Source of the DNA: Thermoflavifilum aggregans
GTDB lineage: Bacteria; Bacteroidota; Bacteroidia; Chitinophagales; Chitinophagaceae
Length of the DNA stretch: 64,000 nt
Direction: 5' to 3'
Assembly (NCBI RefSeq): GCF_002797735.1
Contig: NZ_PGFG01000001.1
Location: 868,001-932,000, forward strand
This document shows positions 1-8,271 of the stretch, in pieces. The number at the start of each line of letters is the position of its first letter. Position 1 is the stretch's first letter. A program made the translations under genes and the position numbers. The notes beneath the pieces are model-generated. The model saw nothing but the letters and a program-made list of their open reading frames with translations. It made no database searches and was not told the DNA's origin.

Positions 1-280
1 GAATTTGAAATCCGTTGCACACACCCAGCACTTTCCCGCCCTTCCGGGCAAATGCAATAACGGACGACATAATGGGGCTGAAGCGGGCCAGTGCACCGCA
101 ACGCAGATAATCCCCGTATGAAAATCCACCCGGGAGGATAATCATATCGTCCGTGGAAAAAGCCGAAAGATCGGTGTCTTTATGCCATAAACGGATGACC
201 TGTTGCCCCATCGCATGCAAGGCATCTATCATGTCCTGATCGCAATTGGAACCGGGGAATGTGACTACGCCAAATTTCAT
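1..280 (-). CDS. purQ: Phosphoribosylformylglycinamidine synthase, glutaminase subunit PurQ (partial)
   Basis: The 93 visible codons are the N-terminal part of PurQ; the gene runs off the left edge. PurQ is the class I glutamine amidotransferase that supplies ammonia to PurL for conversion of FGAR to FGAM in purine synthesis. The protein opens [16 protein letters not shown], then shows [15 protein letters not shown] and ends in view with GVCNGFQI, which holds the nucleophilic Cys. The catalytic His/Glu region lies outside the window. The ATG at 278-280 is the natural start because the family begins directly at this beta strand. A TACCTTTG promoter element and a 12-bp palindrome lie upstream. 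Identification is from direct motif reading and is secure. Confidence 0.95.
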   Translation of the reverse strand, partial: MKFGVVTFPGSNCDQDMIDALHAMGQQVIRLWHKDTDLSAFSTDDMIILPGGFSYGDYLRCGALARFSPIMSSVIAFARKGGKVLGVCNGFQI

Positions 281-353
281 ACTGTCCAGCATTTATTGCA
301 ATATCCGCATGAGCTACAAGTGCAGGGGATTAGCTGCCTGCCCGGTACATGCT

Positions 354-365
354 TGTTTGCAAACA
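354..365. promoter_or_regulatory. 12-bp perfect palindrome upstream of purQ
   Basis: TGTTTGCAAACA is a perfect dyad lying between the candidate purQ -7 element (379-386, minus strand) and the purQ start codon. If transcription begins near 373, the palindrome covers roughly +8 to +19, a place where a repressor could block elongation. No regulator is encoded nearby, so an operator role is inference. Confidence 0.3.
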
Positions 366-378
366 TCTACGATATCTA

Positions 379-386
379 CAAAGGTA
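379..386 (-). promoter_or_regulatory. Candidate -7 element for purQ
   Basis: On the minus strand this reads TACCTTTG, a full match to the Bacteroidota -7 consensus TAnnTTTG. A clear -33 TTTG at the usual 17-23 bp spacing is not seen. The predicted leader to the purQ ATG would be about 90 nt. Confidence 0.4.
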
Positions 387-407
387 CTATTCCTGCTGAA
401 AATGCCA

Positions 408-1463
408 TCAGAAATGCCTGTTCCAGGGAAAAAGGCTGATCTGGGGTTGATGAACAGGCAGGTAAATAACAGCCCAGGCGAGCAAAATCAGCAAAATATG
501 CAGCAGATTGATGGTCCATCTCAGGCGATGTACCGGCACATACCACCACAGATTGCTGGCAAATGCCGAGATCACCAACACCAGCGGAAGCCAGTCAGCC
601 ATGGAAGAAAAACCATCCCACAATACGAGAGCAATGGCAATGATGCCAAAACATAGCAGCAATATCCAGCTTTTCCGCACCTGAATCATCATTCCTACCA
701 TATGATGCCAAACCAATCCCAACCCGATCACAAACATCAGTCCCAACACTACCAAACTCACCGTTACCCATTGATTGAGCCAATCCGTATGCCATTGCCT
801 GTTGATCGTAAATTTCCAGATCTGCCAGGAGAAATGATCAAGCAGAAAACTTCCTACTGCATAAAAGTAGATGGGTGTAAGCCATCCCATCAATACTAGC
901 AACCATTCGGCTATACGAAAAGGTCTGTTGACCATCATGACCAACCACAACAATATCAGAAAGATGCTGAAAGAAGCAGATATCAAACTGGCTATGCCAA
1001 TCATAAGCCCTGCATTGTAAATCTGTGCACGCCTGATGGATTGCTGATCGGGATGAAAAACAATGCCAAGCGATGGCAGTAAAAAGCAACAGGCCACCAA
1101 AGAAGCAGACATTTGATTCCAAGCCGGGTGAAAAGTGCTGAGCAACAAAAAGCTCATGGCAGGATAGTAATTTCTCCCCGGCAGAAGATGATAGCGAATC
1201 AACAGCTGATTGAGCTCCAATGCCAGGATAAAAAGCAACGATACAGCTATCCACTGAAAATGACCATTTCCCCAATGCAAATCATGTTGCAAAGCGGAGA
1301 CCGGATAGGTGTACAGAAAACCCGCATGCGGATCGGATATAACCGGTAAAGGTTGAATCAGAAAAATGATTTTCACACCCAGTGCATATAGCATCAGCCA
1401 CACCAGTGTGGATGGATTGCCCGACCGAAACAGATGCGTCACGTCAGAACTGAATTTTTGCAA
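408..1463 (-). CDS. Polytopic membrane protein, DUF6427-like
   Basis: This 351-residue protein is almost entirely hydrophobic, with about eight to ten predicted membrane segments separated by short loops, for example LVWLMLYALGVKIIFLI near residue 20 and a run of leucine-rich helices to the C-terminus. Its size and opening (a short soluble start, then FRSGNPSTLVWLML) resemble the DUF6427 family of Bacteroidota inner-membrane proteins, which have no established function and are sometimes mislabelled as carotene monooxygenases. It overlaps the 3' end of the upstream secreted protein by 20 bp, so the two are probably co-transcribed. No catalytic motif is visible. The membrane call is secure; the family is tentative. 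Confidence 0.6.
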   Translation of the reverse strand: MQKFSSDVTHLFRSGNPSTLVWLMLYALGVKIIFLIQPLPVISDPHAGFLYTYPVSALQHDLHWGNGHFQWIAVSLLFILALELNQLLIRYHLLPGRNYYPAMSFLLLSTFHPAWNQMSASLVACCFLLPSLGIVFHPDQQSIRRAQIYNAGLMIGIASLISASFSIFLILLWLVMMVNRPFRIAEWLLVLMGWLTPIYFYAVGSFLLDHFSWQIWKFTINRQWHTDWLNQWVTVSLVVLGLMFVIGLGLVWHHMVGMMIQVRKSWILLLCFGIIAIALVLWDGFSSMADWLPLVLVISAFASNLWWYVPVHRLRWTINLLHILLILLAWAVIYLPVHQPQISLFPWNRHF

Positions 1464-2979
1464 AGCAAACGAAATTCCGGTATATGCAGGGAATCACGGT
1501 TTCATTTGCACTGATTTGTTTCCCATAACGGGGCATAAACACATATCCCCGGTCAAGGCTGCGCATCGTGGGCTCCATGTTTAATTTCCCATCAGGGGTA
1601 ATGGTTACATCCCGAAGAATATAGGAACGTCTATAAGGCTCATTGTACAGGAAATGCAACGCCAGTCCAGTGTTCATCAACTGATAGGAAAGAAAATCAT
1701 CCGTTTGGTCATCATACTGATCTTTTCTTACAAAATTGCTCCACTCCAACTTGCCTGTTCCATCGTATGATAGTACGGCAATATCGTTGTAATGAAATCT
1801 GCTGTAGCCCATGCTCCGGTAAAAAGGACTGTAAAACCACGGTGAAAAGGGTGTGTAATAAAAATCATAATACGGATACAAAGTGTACGGACCGTACAGG
1901 TAATCCCATCGGTTCCAGGGGTTATATCCGGAGCTGGAATAAAATGATTCGGCTGTGATTAAAAATCCTCCGTCACTTTTCAGAATCAATTGCCGTAAAA
2001 AATATTCATCAAATGCATCATCGCGGGCAGCACCATTGCGTGCGGCTGCTTTCAGATTATCATCAAACGGTATAAACCGCACGATGTCCACGCTATCATC
2101 CAGATAACGATAACGCACATAACAAAGTCCGGCTACATCGTTTTTCCGGTTGTCATAATAAAATGAAACAGCATAACTCAGGTGATGATCATCATCCAGT
2201 TTCAGCTTAAACTCGTCAATATATCGGCGGTTTAAAGAAATGGGTGCAGTGTAAAACGTATCTGCATATGCCGGCTTGCACACCATCCATGCATCTGATG
2301 CAAGGTCTTTGTTATTGGCTTTGCCTACCTTTACAAATACAAAATTGCCTTCATTATCTAGATTGAAACCGGTTAAATAATCTTTCCTGTTTTCCATAGG
2401 AAGTGAAACCCGGCTGTTGTTGAGCAACTGTAGCTGATCGTTTAATAAAAAGGTATAAAAAATATTGGTGAGCTCTTTGTTCTGATTGATTTTGTAAACC
2501 AGGATGCGTTGTTTATCTTCACTGTATGTAACGGAATATAATTTATGTTTCAGGTTACCAAAACCTACGTCTGTGGAATCAATCAGTACGGGCTGTCCAA
2601 TAATGCTGGCATTTTCATCCATGATCATTCCATAACAATATACATAACGGCGATATTGATACTGGTAGATGAGTATGAATTGGTTCGGATAATTGATAAA
2701 ATCAACGTTCAGCAGGTTATACCTAAACCTTAACGGAACCCGGTTTACAGGATTCATTTCATCATCATAAATGGAGATAGCTTCATCACCATTATTGTCT
2801 TTGTAAACCAGAATATGCTGGCCTACTTTACCGATAATTTCAAATGCGGTGCTACGGGAATCATCCCGTTCTGGCTGGGAATAAAATATTTTTTGTGCAT
2901 AGCTGTTGACATGCAACAGCAATATTGCGGCCAGACAACCTTTCAGCAGGATATTGATACCATTAAATCTGCCAGACAT
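1444..2979 (-). CDS. Secreted protein of unknown function
   Basis: The 511-residue product starts with a signal peptide (basic SGRFNG, hydrophobic LLKGCLAAILLLHV, cleavage near SYAQK). The mature part is rich in Tyr, Asp and Asn and in short beta-strand-like stretches, including an aromatic segment around residues 355-400 (YDFYYTPFSPWFYSPFY). I do not recognise a named domain. It may be periplasmic or on the outer membrane. The gene overlaps the following membrane protein gene by 20 bp and has a good Bacteroidota promoter 40-75 bp upstream. The ATG at 2979 is chosen because it places the signal peptide at the N-terminus. Confidence 0.7.
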   Translation of the reverse strand: MSGRFNGINILLKGCLAAILLLHVNSYAQKIFYSQPERDDSRSTAFEIIGKVGQHILVYKDNNGDEAISIYDDEMNPVNRVPLRFRYNLLNVDFINYPNQFILIYQYQYRRYVYCYGMIMDENASIIGQPVLIDSTDVGFGNLKHKLYSVTYSEDKQRILVYKINQNKELTNIFYTFLLNDQLQLLNNSRVSLPMENRKDYLTGFNLDNEGNFVFVKVGKANNKDLASDAWMVCKPAYADTFYTAPISLNRRYIDEFKLKLDDDHHLSYAVSFYYDNRKNDVAGLCYVRYRYLDDSVDIVRFIPFDDNLKAAARNGAARDDAFDEYFLRQLILKSDGGFLITAESFYSSSGYNPWNRWDYLYGPYTLYPYYDFYYTPFSPWFYSPFYRSMGYSRFHYNDIAVLSYDGTGKLEWSNFVRKDQYDDQTDDFLSYQLMNTGLALHFLYNEPYRRSYILRDVTITPDGKLNMEPTMRSLDRGYVFMPRYGKQISANETVIPCIYRNFVCFAKIQF

Positions 2980-3021
2980 ATGCGTTTTATTTTTTTACGG
3001 ATTATGCGAGGAATTGGTAAA

Positions 3022-3056
3022 CAAACATAATTCATCTGGTAGATTTTCCTTGCAAA
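3022..3056 (-). promoter_or_regulatory. Candidate promoter for the 1444-2979 gene
   Basis: The minus strand has TTTG (3053-3056), a 23-bp spacer and TATGTTTG (3022-3029), matching the Bacteroidota -33/-7 arrangement. The predicted leader is about 37 nt. Confidence 0.5.
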
Positions 3057-3194
3057 AATTAAACTGATTTTTATGGTTAAAGAAATTTTTTTCGGATTTT
3101 AAATCTCTCTTAACGATGCAGGTGATGCCCGGGTTGTCTGTTTGGCTGTTAAACGTTTGTTTCTGTTTTTCCGTATAAATCCTAATTTGGCGGT

Positions 3195-4106
3195 ATGCCA
3201 ACTGTTTTGATGACCGGTGGTACCGGATTAATCGGGCAATCGCTGGTGAACATCCTGCAGCAGAGAGGATATCATATCAAATTGCTCACCCGCAGCATAC
3301 GCAGGGATCATTCTGGTGTCCAATACCTGTTATGGAATCCTCAGCGTAAAGAATTGCCGGTGACCGATTTGCTGGATGCGGATTATCTGATTCATCTGGC
3401 CGGGGCGAATATCGCAGAAAAAAGATGGACAGCCGCACGCAAGCAAGAATTGCTGCTAAGCCGCACGCACACGCTTGATGTGTTGTTTGATGTTTTTTCA
3501 CATCATCCGCACCGGCTGAAAGCCCTGATCAGTGCTTCTGCCATTGGGTATTATGACGCATCGCAGGATCGCTGGTTTGAAGAAACGGATGCGCCGGGGC
3601 ACGATTTTCTGGCAAAGACCTGCCTGGAATGGGAAGCACATGCAAGCAGATTTGAAGCTCTTTCTGTTCGGGTTGTTATGTTGCGCACCGGAATTGTCTT
3701 AAGCAGGCAGGGTGGCTTTCTCGCACCTTTTTTAAAAGCGCTTCGCTGGGGCGTTGTTCCTATTTTGGGCAGCGGTACGCAATGGATCAGCTGGATTCAT
3801 ATTCATGATCTTTGCCGGCTTTACGCCAATGCGCTGATTACCGGACAGATGAAAGGCCCGTACAATGCCGTAGCCCCCGAGCCGGTGACGCAAAAAGACC
3901 TGATGCTCACTCTGGCCCGTATGCTTAAAAAACAATATTTCGTGCCTTTTCATGTGCCGGCCTTTATGCTTCGTTTGCTGTTGGGCGAGATGAGCACGGA
4001 AGTACTAAAGAGTGTGCGGGTATCGGCGCAAAAGCTGCAGCGTGAAGGTTTTCAGTATTCCTTTCCGGATATCCACAGTGCTTTATCAGAGCTTCTGCAT
4101 GCCTGA
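3195..4106 (+). CDS. TIGR01777/YfcH-like NAD(P)-binding epimerase family protein
   Basis: The 303-residue protein is an extended SDR. It opens with the nucleotide-binding motif TGGTGLIGQSLV (residues 7-18), contains YLIHLAGANIAEKRW (the family's typical LAGANI segment) and ISASAIGYYD near residue 112, and ends with the C-terminal domain in which the family's LLGEMSTEVLKSVRV motif is plain. Homologues are called epimerase family protein SDR39U1 or YfcH; the substrate is unknown. The upstream sequence has TAATTTG only 5 bp before the ATG, so the leader may be very short. It is followed 39 bp later by a GNAT gene, perhaps in one transcript. Confidence 0.9.
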   Translation: MPTVLMTGGTGLIGQSLVNILQQRGYHIKLLTRSIRRDHSGVQYLLWNPQRKELPVTDLLDADYLIHLAGANIAEKRWTAARKQELLLSRTHTLDVLFDVFSHHPHRLKALISASAIGYYDASQDRWFEETDAPGHDFLAKTCLEWEAHASRFEALSVRVVMLRTGIVLSRQGGFLAPFLKALRWGVVPILGSGTQWISWIHIHDLCRLYANALITGQMKGPYNAVAPEPVTQKDLMLTLARMLKKQYFVPFHVPAFMLRLLLGEMSTEVLKSVRVSAQKLQREGFQYSFPDIHSALSELLHA

Positions 4107-4145
4107 CGTTCGGGAATAGCGCACAATCTTTATTTTTACAAGCCT

Positions 4146-4598
4146 ATGTCAGTAACGATTCGCAGGGCCGGAAAGGCCGATTGTCCACAGATGCTGGCAC
4201 TTGTACAGGAATTAGCCGCTTTTGAGCGGGCCCCTCATGAAGTTACCATCACCCTGGAGCATTTCACGGAAAGTGGATTTGGACCAAATCCCATTTGGTG
4301 GGCCTTTGTAGCAGAAGATGATTCAGGCCGGATCGTGGGAATGGCGCTTTATTACATTCGGTTTTCCACCTGGAAAGGGCAGCGCCTGTATCTGGAAGAT
4401 ATTATTGTTACGCAGGATATGCGGGGCAGGGGCATTGGGAAACAATTGTTTGAACGGTGTATTCAGGAAGCCAAAGCCAAGGGATTCAGCGGCATGACCT
4501 GGCAGGTGCTCGACTGGAATGAACCGGCTATCCGTTTCTATGAAAAATATGGCGCCCGCATCAGCCGCGAATGGCTCACCTGCCAGCTCGATTGGTAG
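4146..4598 (+). CDS. GNAT N-acetyltransferase, diamine acetyltransferase-like
   Basis: This 150-residue enzyme is a single GNAT domain. The acetyl-CoA pyrophosphate-binding motif is RGRGIGKQLF (about residues 97-106), preceded by LYLEDIIV and followed by the C-terminal WNEPAIRFYEKYGA segment seen in spermidine/spermine acetyltransferase-like members. Transfer of acetyl from acetyl-CoA to a small amine is therefore likely, but the acceptor cannot be fixed from sequence. The gene ends 3 bp before the stop of convergent fabD, with no room for a terminator. Confidence 0.88.
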   Translation: MSVTIRRAGKADCPQMLALVQELAAFERAPHEVTITLEHFTESGFGPNPIWWAFVAEDDSGRIVGMALYYIRFSTWKGQRLYLEDIIVTQDMRGRGIGKQLFERCIQEAKAKGFSGMTWQVLDWNEPAIRFYEKYGARISREWLTCQLDW

Positions 4599-4601
4599 GG
4601 T

Positions 4602-5486
4602 TTATTCCTGGACCTGATAGGTCTGTACGGAGGAGTCAATTTTTTGAATCAATCCCGATAAAACCTTTCCGGGTCCCACTTCTGTGAAATCGCGCGCACC
4701 GTCGGCAATCATCATGCGGATGGTTTGGGTCCATTTTACCGGACTGGTAAGCTGGGCAATGAGTTGCTCGCGGATCAAGGTGGGATCGGTAGTTGCGGAT
4801 GCGTTCACGTTTTGATAGATGGGGCAGGAGGGAGTATGAAATTCTACGGCTGCAATAGCTTTTTGCAATTTTTCGCGGGCGGGCTCCATCAACGGAGAAT
4901 GAAAAGCTCCGCTTACCGGTAAGGGCAAGGCCCGGCGGGCACCAGCAGCTTTCAGCTTTTCACAGGCCATGGCAATACCCTGTTGGGTGCCGGAGATCAC
5001 CAGCTGTCCGGGGCAATTGTAATTAGCCGCCACTACGGTTTCTCCTTCAATGGATGCACAAATGCGTTCCACCTGTTCGTCGTCCATGCCCAGCACGGCT
5101 GCCATGCCCGAAGGTTGAAGGCCGCAGGCTTCCTGCATGGCCTGAGCCCGGGCTGCTACCAGCTGCAATCCATCTTCAAAACTCAATACACCGGCAGCCA
5201 CCAGTGCCGTGAATTCACCTAATGAATGGCCAGCTACCATATCCATCTTTATTTCCGGATGCATCAAAAAGGCCACAATGGAATGCAGAAATATGGCAGG
5301 CTGGGTCACACGGGTTTGCTTCAATTCTTCCTCACTGCCTTCAAACATCAGATCGGATATCCTGAAACCCAATATATCATTGGCTTTTTCAAATAAATCT
5401 CTTGCGGCAGCGTAGCGTTCATACAATGCTTTGCCCATTCCCCTGAACTGGGATCCCTGTCCCGGAAAAACAACAGCGTGCTTCAT
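4602..5486 (-). CDS. fabD: Malonyl-CoA:ACP transacylase
   Basis: FabD moves malonyl from CoA to acyl carrier protein for fatty-acid elongation. The 294-residue protein has VFPGQGSQFRGMG at the N-terminus, the nucleophile elbow GHSLGE (Ser88) and the catalytic His in GAFHSPLM (His196), with the normal family length. It is the last gene of a minus-strand group with folE and the PTPS gene, but an 85-bp gap containing a perfect hairpin separates it from folE, so it may have its own promoter. The window also contains fabH at 61.0 kb. Confidence 0.96.
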   Translation of the reverse strand: MKHAVVFPGQGSQFRGMGKALYERYAAARDLFEKANDILGFRISDLMFEGSEEELKQTRVTQPAIFLHSIVAFLMHPEIKMDMVAGHSLGEFTALVAAGVLSFEDGLQLVAARAQAMQEACGLQPSGMAAVLGMDDEQVERICASIEGETVVAANYNCPGQLVISGTQQGIAMACEKLKAAGARRALPLPVSGAFHSPLMEPAREKLQKAIAAVEFHTPSCPIYQNVNASATTDPTLIREQLIAQLTSPVKWTQTIRMMIADGARDFTEVGPGKVLSGLIQKIDSSVQTYQVQE

Positions 5487-5521
5487 GTGTACAGATCATT
5501 GTGTGGCAAAAAATGAACAGA

Positions 5522-5540
5522 ATTTTTGCCCCGCAAAAAT
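5522..5540 (-). terminator. Hairpin between folE and fabD
   Basis: ATTTTTGC-CCC-GCAAAAAT is a perfect 8-bp stem with a 3-nt loop, placed 32 bp after the folE stop and 36 bp before the fabD start on the minus strand. The stem is AU-rich and the downstream T-run is imperfect, so it may terminate weakly or act as an attenuator or processing site. Confidence 0.4.
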
Positions 5541-5571
5541 CAGATGAAATAACGCAACATCCAAATGCATT

Positions 5572-6183
5572 TTATCGGTGCATCAGGTCGGCACTGATCA
5601 GCCTGATGAATTCTGCGCGGGTGCGTTCATCTTCAAACTGTCCGGAAAAAGCAGAAGTGGTAGTGACAGAGTTTTGTTTTTGCACACCCCGCATCATCAT
5701 GCAGAGATGCTGGGCTTCAATGACAACTGCTACCCCCAGGGGATGAAGCACATCCTGAATAGCATCCAGAATCTGATGTGTAAGTCTTTCCTGTACCTGC
5801 AGCCTTCTGGAAAAACAATCAACCACCCTTGCAATTTTACTCAGGCCAACAATATAACCATTTGGAATGTAGGCCACATGAGCTTTCCCAAAGAAAGGCA
5901 GCAAATGATGTTCACACAAAGAATACAATTCAATGTCTTTCACCAGCACCATTTCACTGTATGACTCCTGAAATTTTGCGGATTCCAGAATGGCTTTCGG
6001 ATCCATGTGATATCCCTGTGTGAGATATTGCATGGCTTTGGCCACACGATGCGGTGTTTTTTTCAATCCTTCCCGATCGGGATTTTCACCCAGCAGGATC
6101 AGAGTTTCCCTGTAATTTTCTACCAGATGCGATGTGATTTTTTCTTCGTACTGTTCGATTTTTTTGTATGACATGTGATGCAA
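5572..6183 (-). CDS. folE: GTP cyclohydrolase I
   Basis: FolE converts GTP to 7,8-dihydroneopterin triphosphate, the entry to folate, tetrahydropterin and queuosine-type products. In the 203-residue protein the zinc ligands are visible as Cys90 and His93 in LCEHHLLPF and Cys161 in HLCMMMRG, and [23 protein letters not shown] is the usual substrate-pocket stretch. Two starts are possible, MHHMSYKK at 6183 or MSYKK at 6174. It lies 22 bp downstream of a PTPS-family gene that would use its product, so the pair probably forms an operon. Confidence 0.96.
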   Translation of the reverse strand: MHHMSYKKIEQYEEKITSHLVENYRETLILLGENPDREGLKKTPHRVAKAMQYLTQGYHMDPKAILESAKFQESYSEMVLVKDIELYSLCEHHLLPFFGKAHVAYIPNGYIVGLSKIARVVDCFSRRLQVQERLTHQILDAIQDVLHPLGVAVVIEAQHLCMMMRGVQKQNSVTTTSAFSGQFEDERTRAEFIRLISADLMHR

Positions 6184-6205
6184 TTAAGGACATGAACAAA
6201 TGCAG

Positions 6206-6613
6206 TTAATCGCCAAAATATTCTACATAAATATTTTCCGTTTCATATAGCTTTACACAATGCAGTTTGCCTTGCTTGATTTCCGGTGCCAGTTGTTCCC
6301 AGATTGCTTTTGCAAAATTTTCCGTTGAACAGATTTTACCCTTCATAAAAGGCACGTCCAGATTTAAATTCCGGTGATCAACCTGATCCAGTATTTTTCG
6401 TTGAATGAGTTCATGCAATGCTTTGGCATCTGTCACATAACCTGTTTCAGGATCTATTTCACCTTTTACTGTTACATACAATACGTAATTATGTCCATGC
6501 CAGTTTTCATTTGCACATTTTCCAAACACTTCTTCATTTTTTTCCTTACTCCATGCGGGGTTATAAAGCTTGTGTGCTGCATTGAAATGTACTCTTCTGG
6601 TAATATACATCAT
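6206..6613 (-). CDS. 6-pyruvoyl-tetrahydropterin synthase / QueD family protein
   Basis: The 135-residue protein is a single T-fold enzyme acting on dihydroneopterin triphosphate. Zinc ligands are His14 (FNAAH) and His39/His41 (HGH); the catalytic Cys33 sits in C-ANENW-HGH, and DHRNLNLDVPF plus STENFAKAIWEQL follow. The Cys spacing (five residues before HGH) and the text around it resemble 6-pyruvoyl-tetrahydropterin synthases more than QueD, which normally has CxxxHGH. The product could be a tetrahydropterin rather than, or in addition to, the queuosine precursor. The adjacent folE supports pterin metabolism in either case. A TAATTTTG promoter element lies 16 bp upstream. Confidence 0.88.
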   Translation of the reverse strand: MMYITRRVHFNAAHKLYNPAWSKEKNEEVFGKCANENWHGHNYVLYVTVKGEIDPETGYVTDAKALHELIQRKILDQVDHRNLNLDVPFMKGKICSTENFAKAIWEQLAPEIKQGKLHCVKLYETENIYVEYFGD

Positions 6614-6629
6614 GGTACATACCTTTGTT

Positions 6630-6637
6630 CAAAATTA
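6630..6637 (-). promoter_or_regulatory. Candidate -7 element for the PTPS-folE operon
   Basis: The minus strand reads TAATTTTG, a full match to TAnnTTTG, ending 16 nt before the ATG at 6613. The -33 region is not clear. The leader would be only about 10-12 nt. Confidence 0.45.
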
Positions 6638-6704
6638 GGCAAACTTCATTGCTGAAAAAAGCATCGGTTATTTAACAAAGGTTCAATCAAATTGTTCATA
6701 CTAC

Positions 6705-6710
6705 AAGGAG
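6705..6710 (+). promoter_or_regulatory. Strong Shine-Dalgarno site of mqnB
   Basis: AAGGAG sits 6 nt before the ATG at 6717. Such a clear SD is uncommon in this window, where most genes follow the Bacteroidota habit of weak or absent SD sequences, and it fixes the mqnB start. Confidence 0.6.
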
Positions 6711-6716
6711 TATATC

Positions 6717-7412
6717 ATGCACATCTGGGTTACAGCACCAACAGCAATGGAAATGAAACCTTTGATTTCCTGGCTCGAATCAGGTTCGCAACAGACAGGC
6801 CAGCAAAAATATAGGTTTCGGGGTCATGATATTGTAATAAAAGTCACCGGAGTAGGCGCGGTGGCTACTGTTTTTCATCTTACGCGGGAGCTGGAGAAGG
6901 ATAAGCCTGATTGGATTTTGCAGATCGGACTGGCGGGGAGTTATCATGCAGAGCTGGTGCCGGGTTCGGTGGTTGTGGTGGAACGTGAACGGCTGGCTGA
7001 TTTGGGAGCAGAAGACCGGGATCGCTTTGTGGATATTTTTTCGCTGGGTCTGGAATCACCGGATGTTTTCCCTTTTGAGCAGGGATGGCTGGTGAATCCT
7101 TATCTGAAGAAGTTCCGGAATCTGCCTATTCCTGCAGTACAGGGAATTACCGTACAAACCGTATCCGGATCGGCTGCAACCATTGCCAGGCGGGCAGCTT
7201 TGTATCAACCCCAGATTGAAACCATGGAAGGTGCAGCTTTTCATTATGTATGTCTGCACATGCAAGTGCCGTTTATGCAGTTACGGGCGATTTCCAATTA
7301 CGTGGAGCCCCGTGATAAAAGCAAATGGAAGATAACAGAAGCCCTGGCCAGCCTGCATCAGACGCTGCAGCAATGGCTGCTCGCATGGCCGGAAGAGCTG
7401 CAAATGCTGTAA
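6717..7412 (+). CDS. mqnB: Futalosine hydrolase
   Basis: MqnB cleaves futalosine to dehypoxanthine futalosine and hypoxanthine in the alternative menaquinone pathway. The 231-residue protein has the nucleoside phosphorylase/hydrolase fold: VTAPTAMEMKPL at the start, GVGAVATVFHLTREL, WILQIGLAGSYHAEL and the C-terminal QIETMEGAAFHYVCL, where Glu and Met contact the ribose. A 5'-methylthioadenosine nucleosidase would look similar, but the neighbouring mqnD, 24 bp downstream, makes the menaquinone role the better reading. The start is supported by an AAGGAG site. Confidence 0.88.
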   Translation: MHIWVTAPTAMEMKPLISWLESGSQQTGQQKYRFRGHDIVIKVTGVGAVATVFHLTRELEKDKPDWILQIGLAGSYHAELVPGSVVVVERERLADLGAEDRDRFVDIFSLGLESPDVFPFEQGWLVNPYLKKFRNLPIPAVQGITVQTVSGSAATIARRAALYQPQIETMEGAAFHYVCLHMQVPFMQLRAISNYVEPRDKSKWKITEALASLHQTLQQWLLAWPEELQML

Positions 7413-7436
7413 TTTTGGATACAAAATCAGCATAGG

Positions 7437-8270
7437 ATGAAACTAAGTCTTGGCTTCTCTCCCTGTCCGAATGATACATTCATTTTTGATGCATTGGTAA
7501 ATCACAGGATTGATACCGGAAATCTGGAATTTGAAGTATATCTGGAAGATGTGGAAACGCTGAATCAATGGGCGAAACAAGGCAAACTCGACATTACCAA
7601 ACTTAGTTGCTTGGCCTATCTGCAGGTAGCTTCTCAATATGTGATGCTAGATGCAGGAAGTGCTCTGGGTAAGGGTTGTGGTCCTTTGCTCATAGCTGCC
7701 CGGCAGCTACCGTTGCAGCAAATACCATCGTTGCGGATTGCTATTCCGGGCGTACACACCACGGCCAATATGTTGTTGCATTTTGCTTTTCCAGATGTAA
7801 CTCAGCTCCGGCCCATGTTGTTTTCCGAAATTGAAGATGCTATTCTGCGAGGCGATGTCGACGCGGGTGTTATTATTCATGAAAATCGTTTTACCTATCA
7901 GCAGAAAGGACTTGTGAAGCTGCTGGATCTGGGTGATTATTGGGAACAACATACCGGTGCACCGATTCCGTTGGGTTGTATTGCCATGAAACGCAGTTTC
8001 CCACCGGCGTTGATGAACGAAGTGAATGGATGGATACGGAAAAGTCTGGAGTATGCATATGCTCAATATCCGCAGGTTTCTGCATTTGTAAGGCAACATG
8101 CCCAGGCTATGGACGAACAGGTCATGCGCCAGCATATTGATTTGTATGTGAATGAATACAGCCTTTCTCTGCAGGATGAGGGTAAAAAGGCTATAGCAGT
8201 ATTGCAACGCGAAGCCATCCGCAATGGCATGCTGGCTGAGGCAACATCACTTTCCTTATTTGCAGCTTGA
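7437..8270 (+). CDS. mqnD: 1,4-dihydroxy-6-naphthoate synthase
   Basis: MqnD converts cyclic dehypoxanthine futalosine to 1,4-dihydroxy-6-naphthoate. The 277-residue protein has the periplasmic-binding-protein-like fold of MqnA/MqnD and the diagnostic start LSLGFSPCPNDTFIFDALV, then DVETLNQWAKQGKLDITKLS and GCGPLL. GVIIHENRFTYQ near residue 145 holds the His thought to act in catalysis in the family. It follows mqnB in the same transcript. mqnA, mqnC and mqnE are not in the window. It ends 1 bp before the convergent photolyase stop. Confidence 0.93.
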   Translation: MKLSLGFSPCPNDTFIFDALVNHRIDTGNLEFEVYLEDVETLNQWAKQGKLDITKLSCLAYLQVASQYVMLDAGSALGKGCGPLLIAARQLPLQQIPSLRIAIPGVHTTANMLLHFAFPDVTQLRPMLFSEIEDAILRGDVDAGVIIHENRFTYQQKGLVKLLDLGDYWEQHTGAPIPLGCIAMKRSFPPALMNEVNGWIRKSLEYAYAQYPQVSAFVRQHAQAMDEQVMRQHIDLYVNEYSLSLQDEGKKAIAVLQREAIRNGMLAEATSLSLFAA

Positions 8271-8271
8271 T

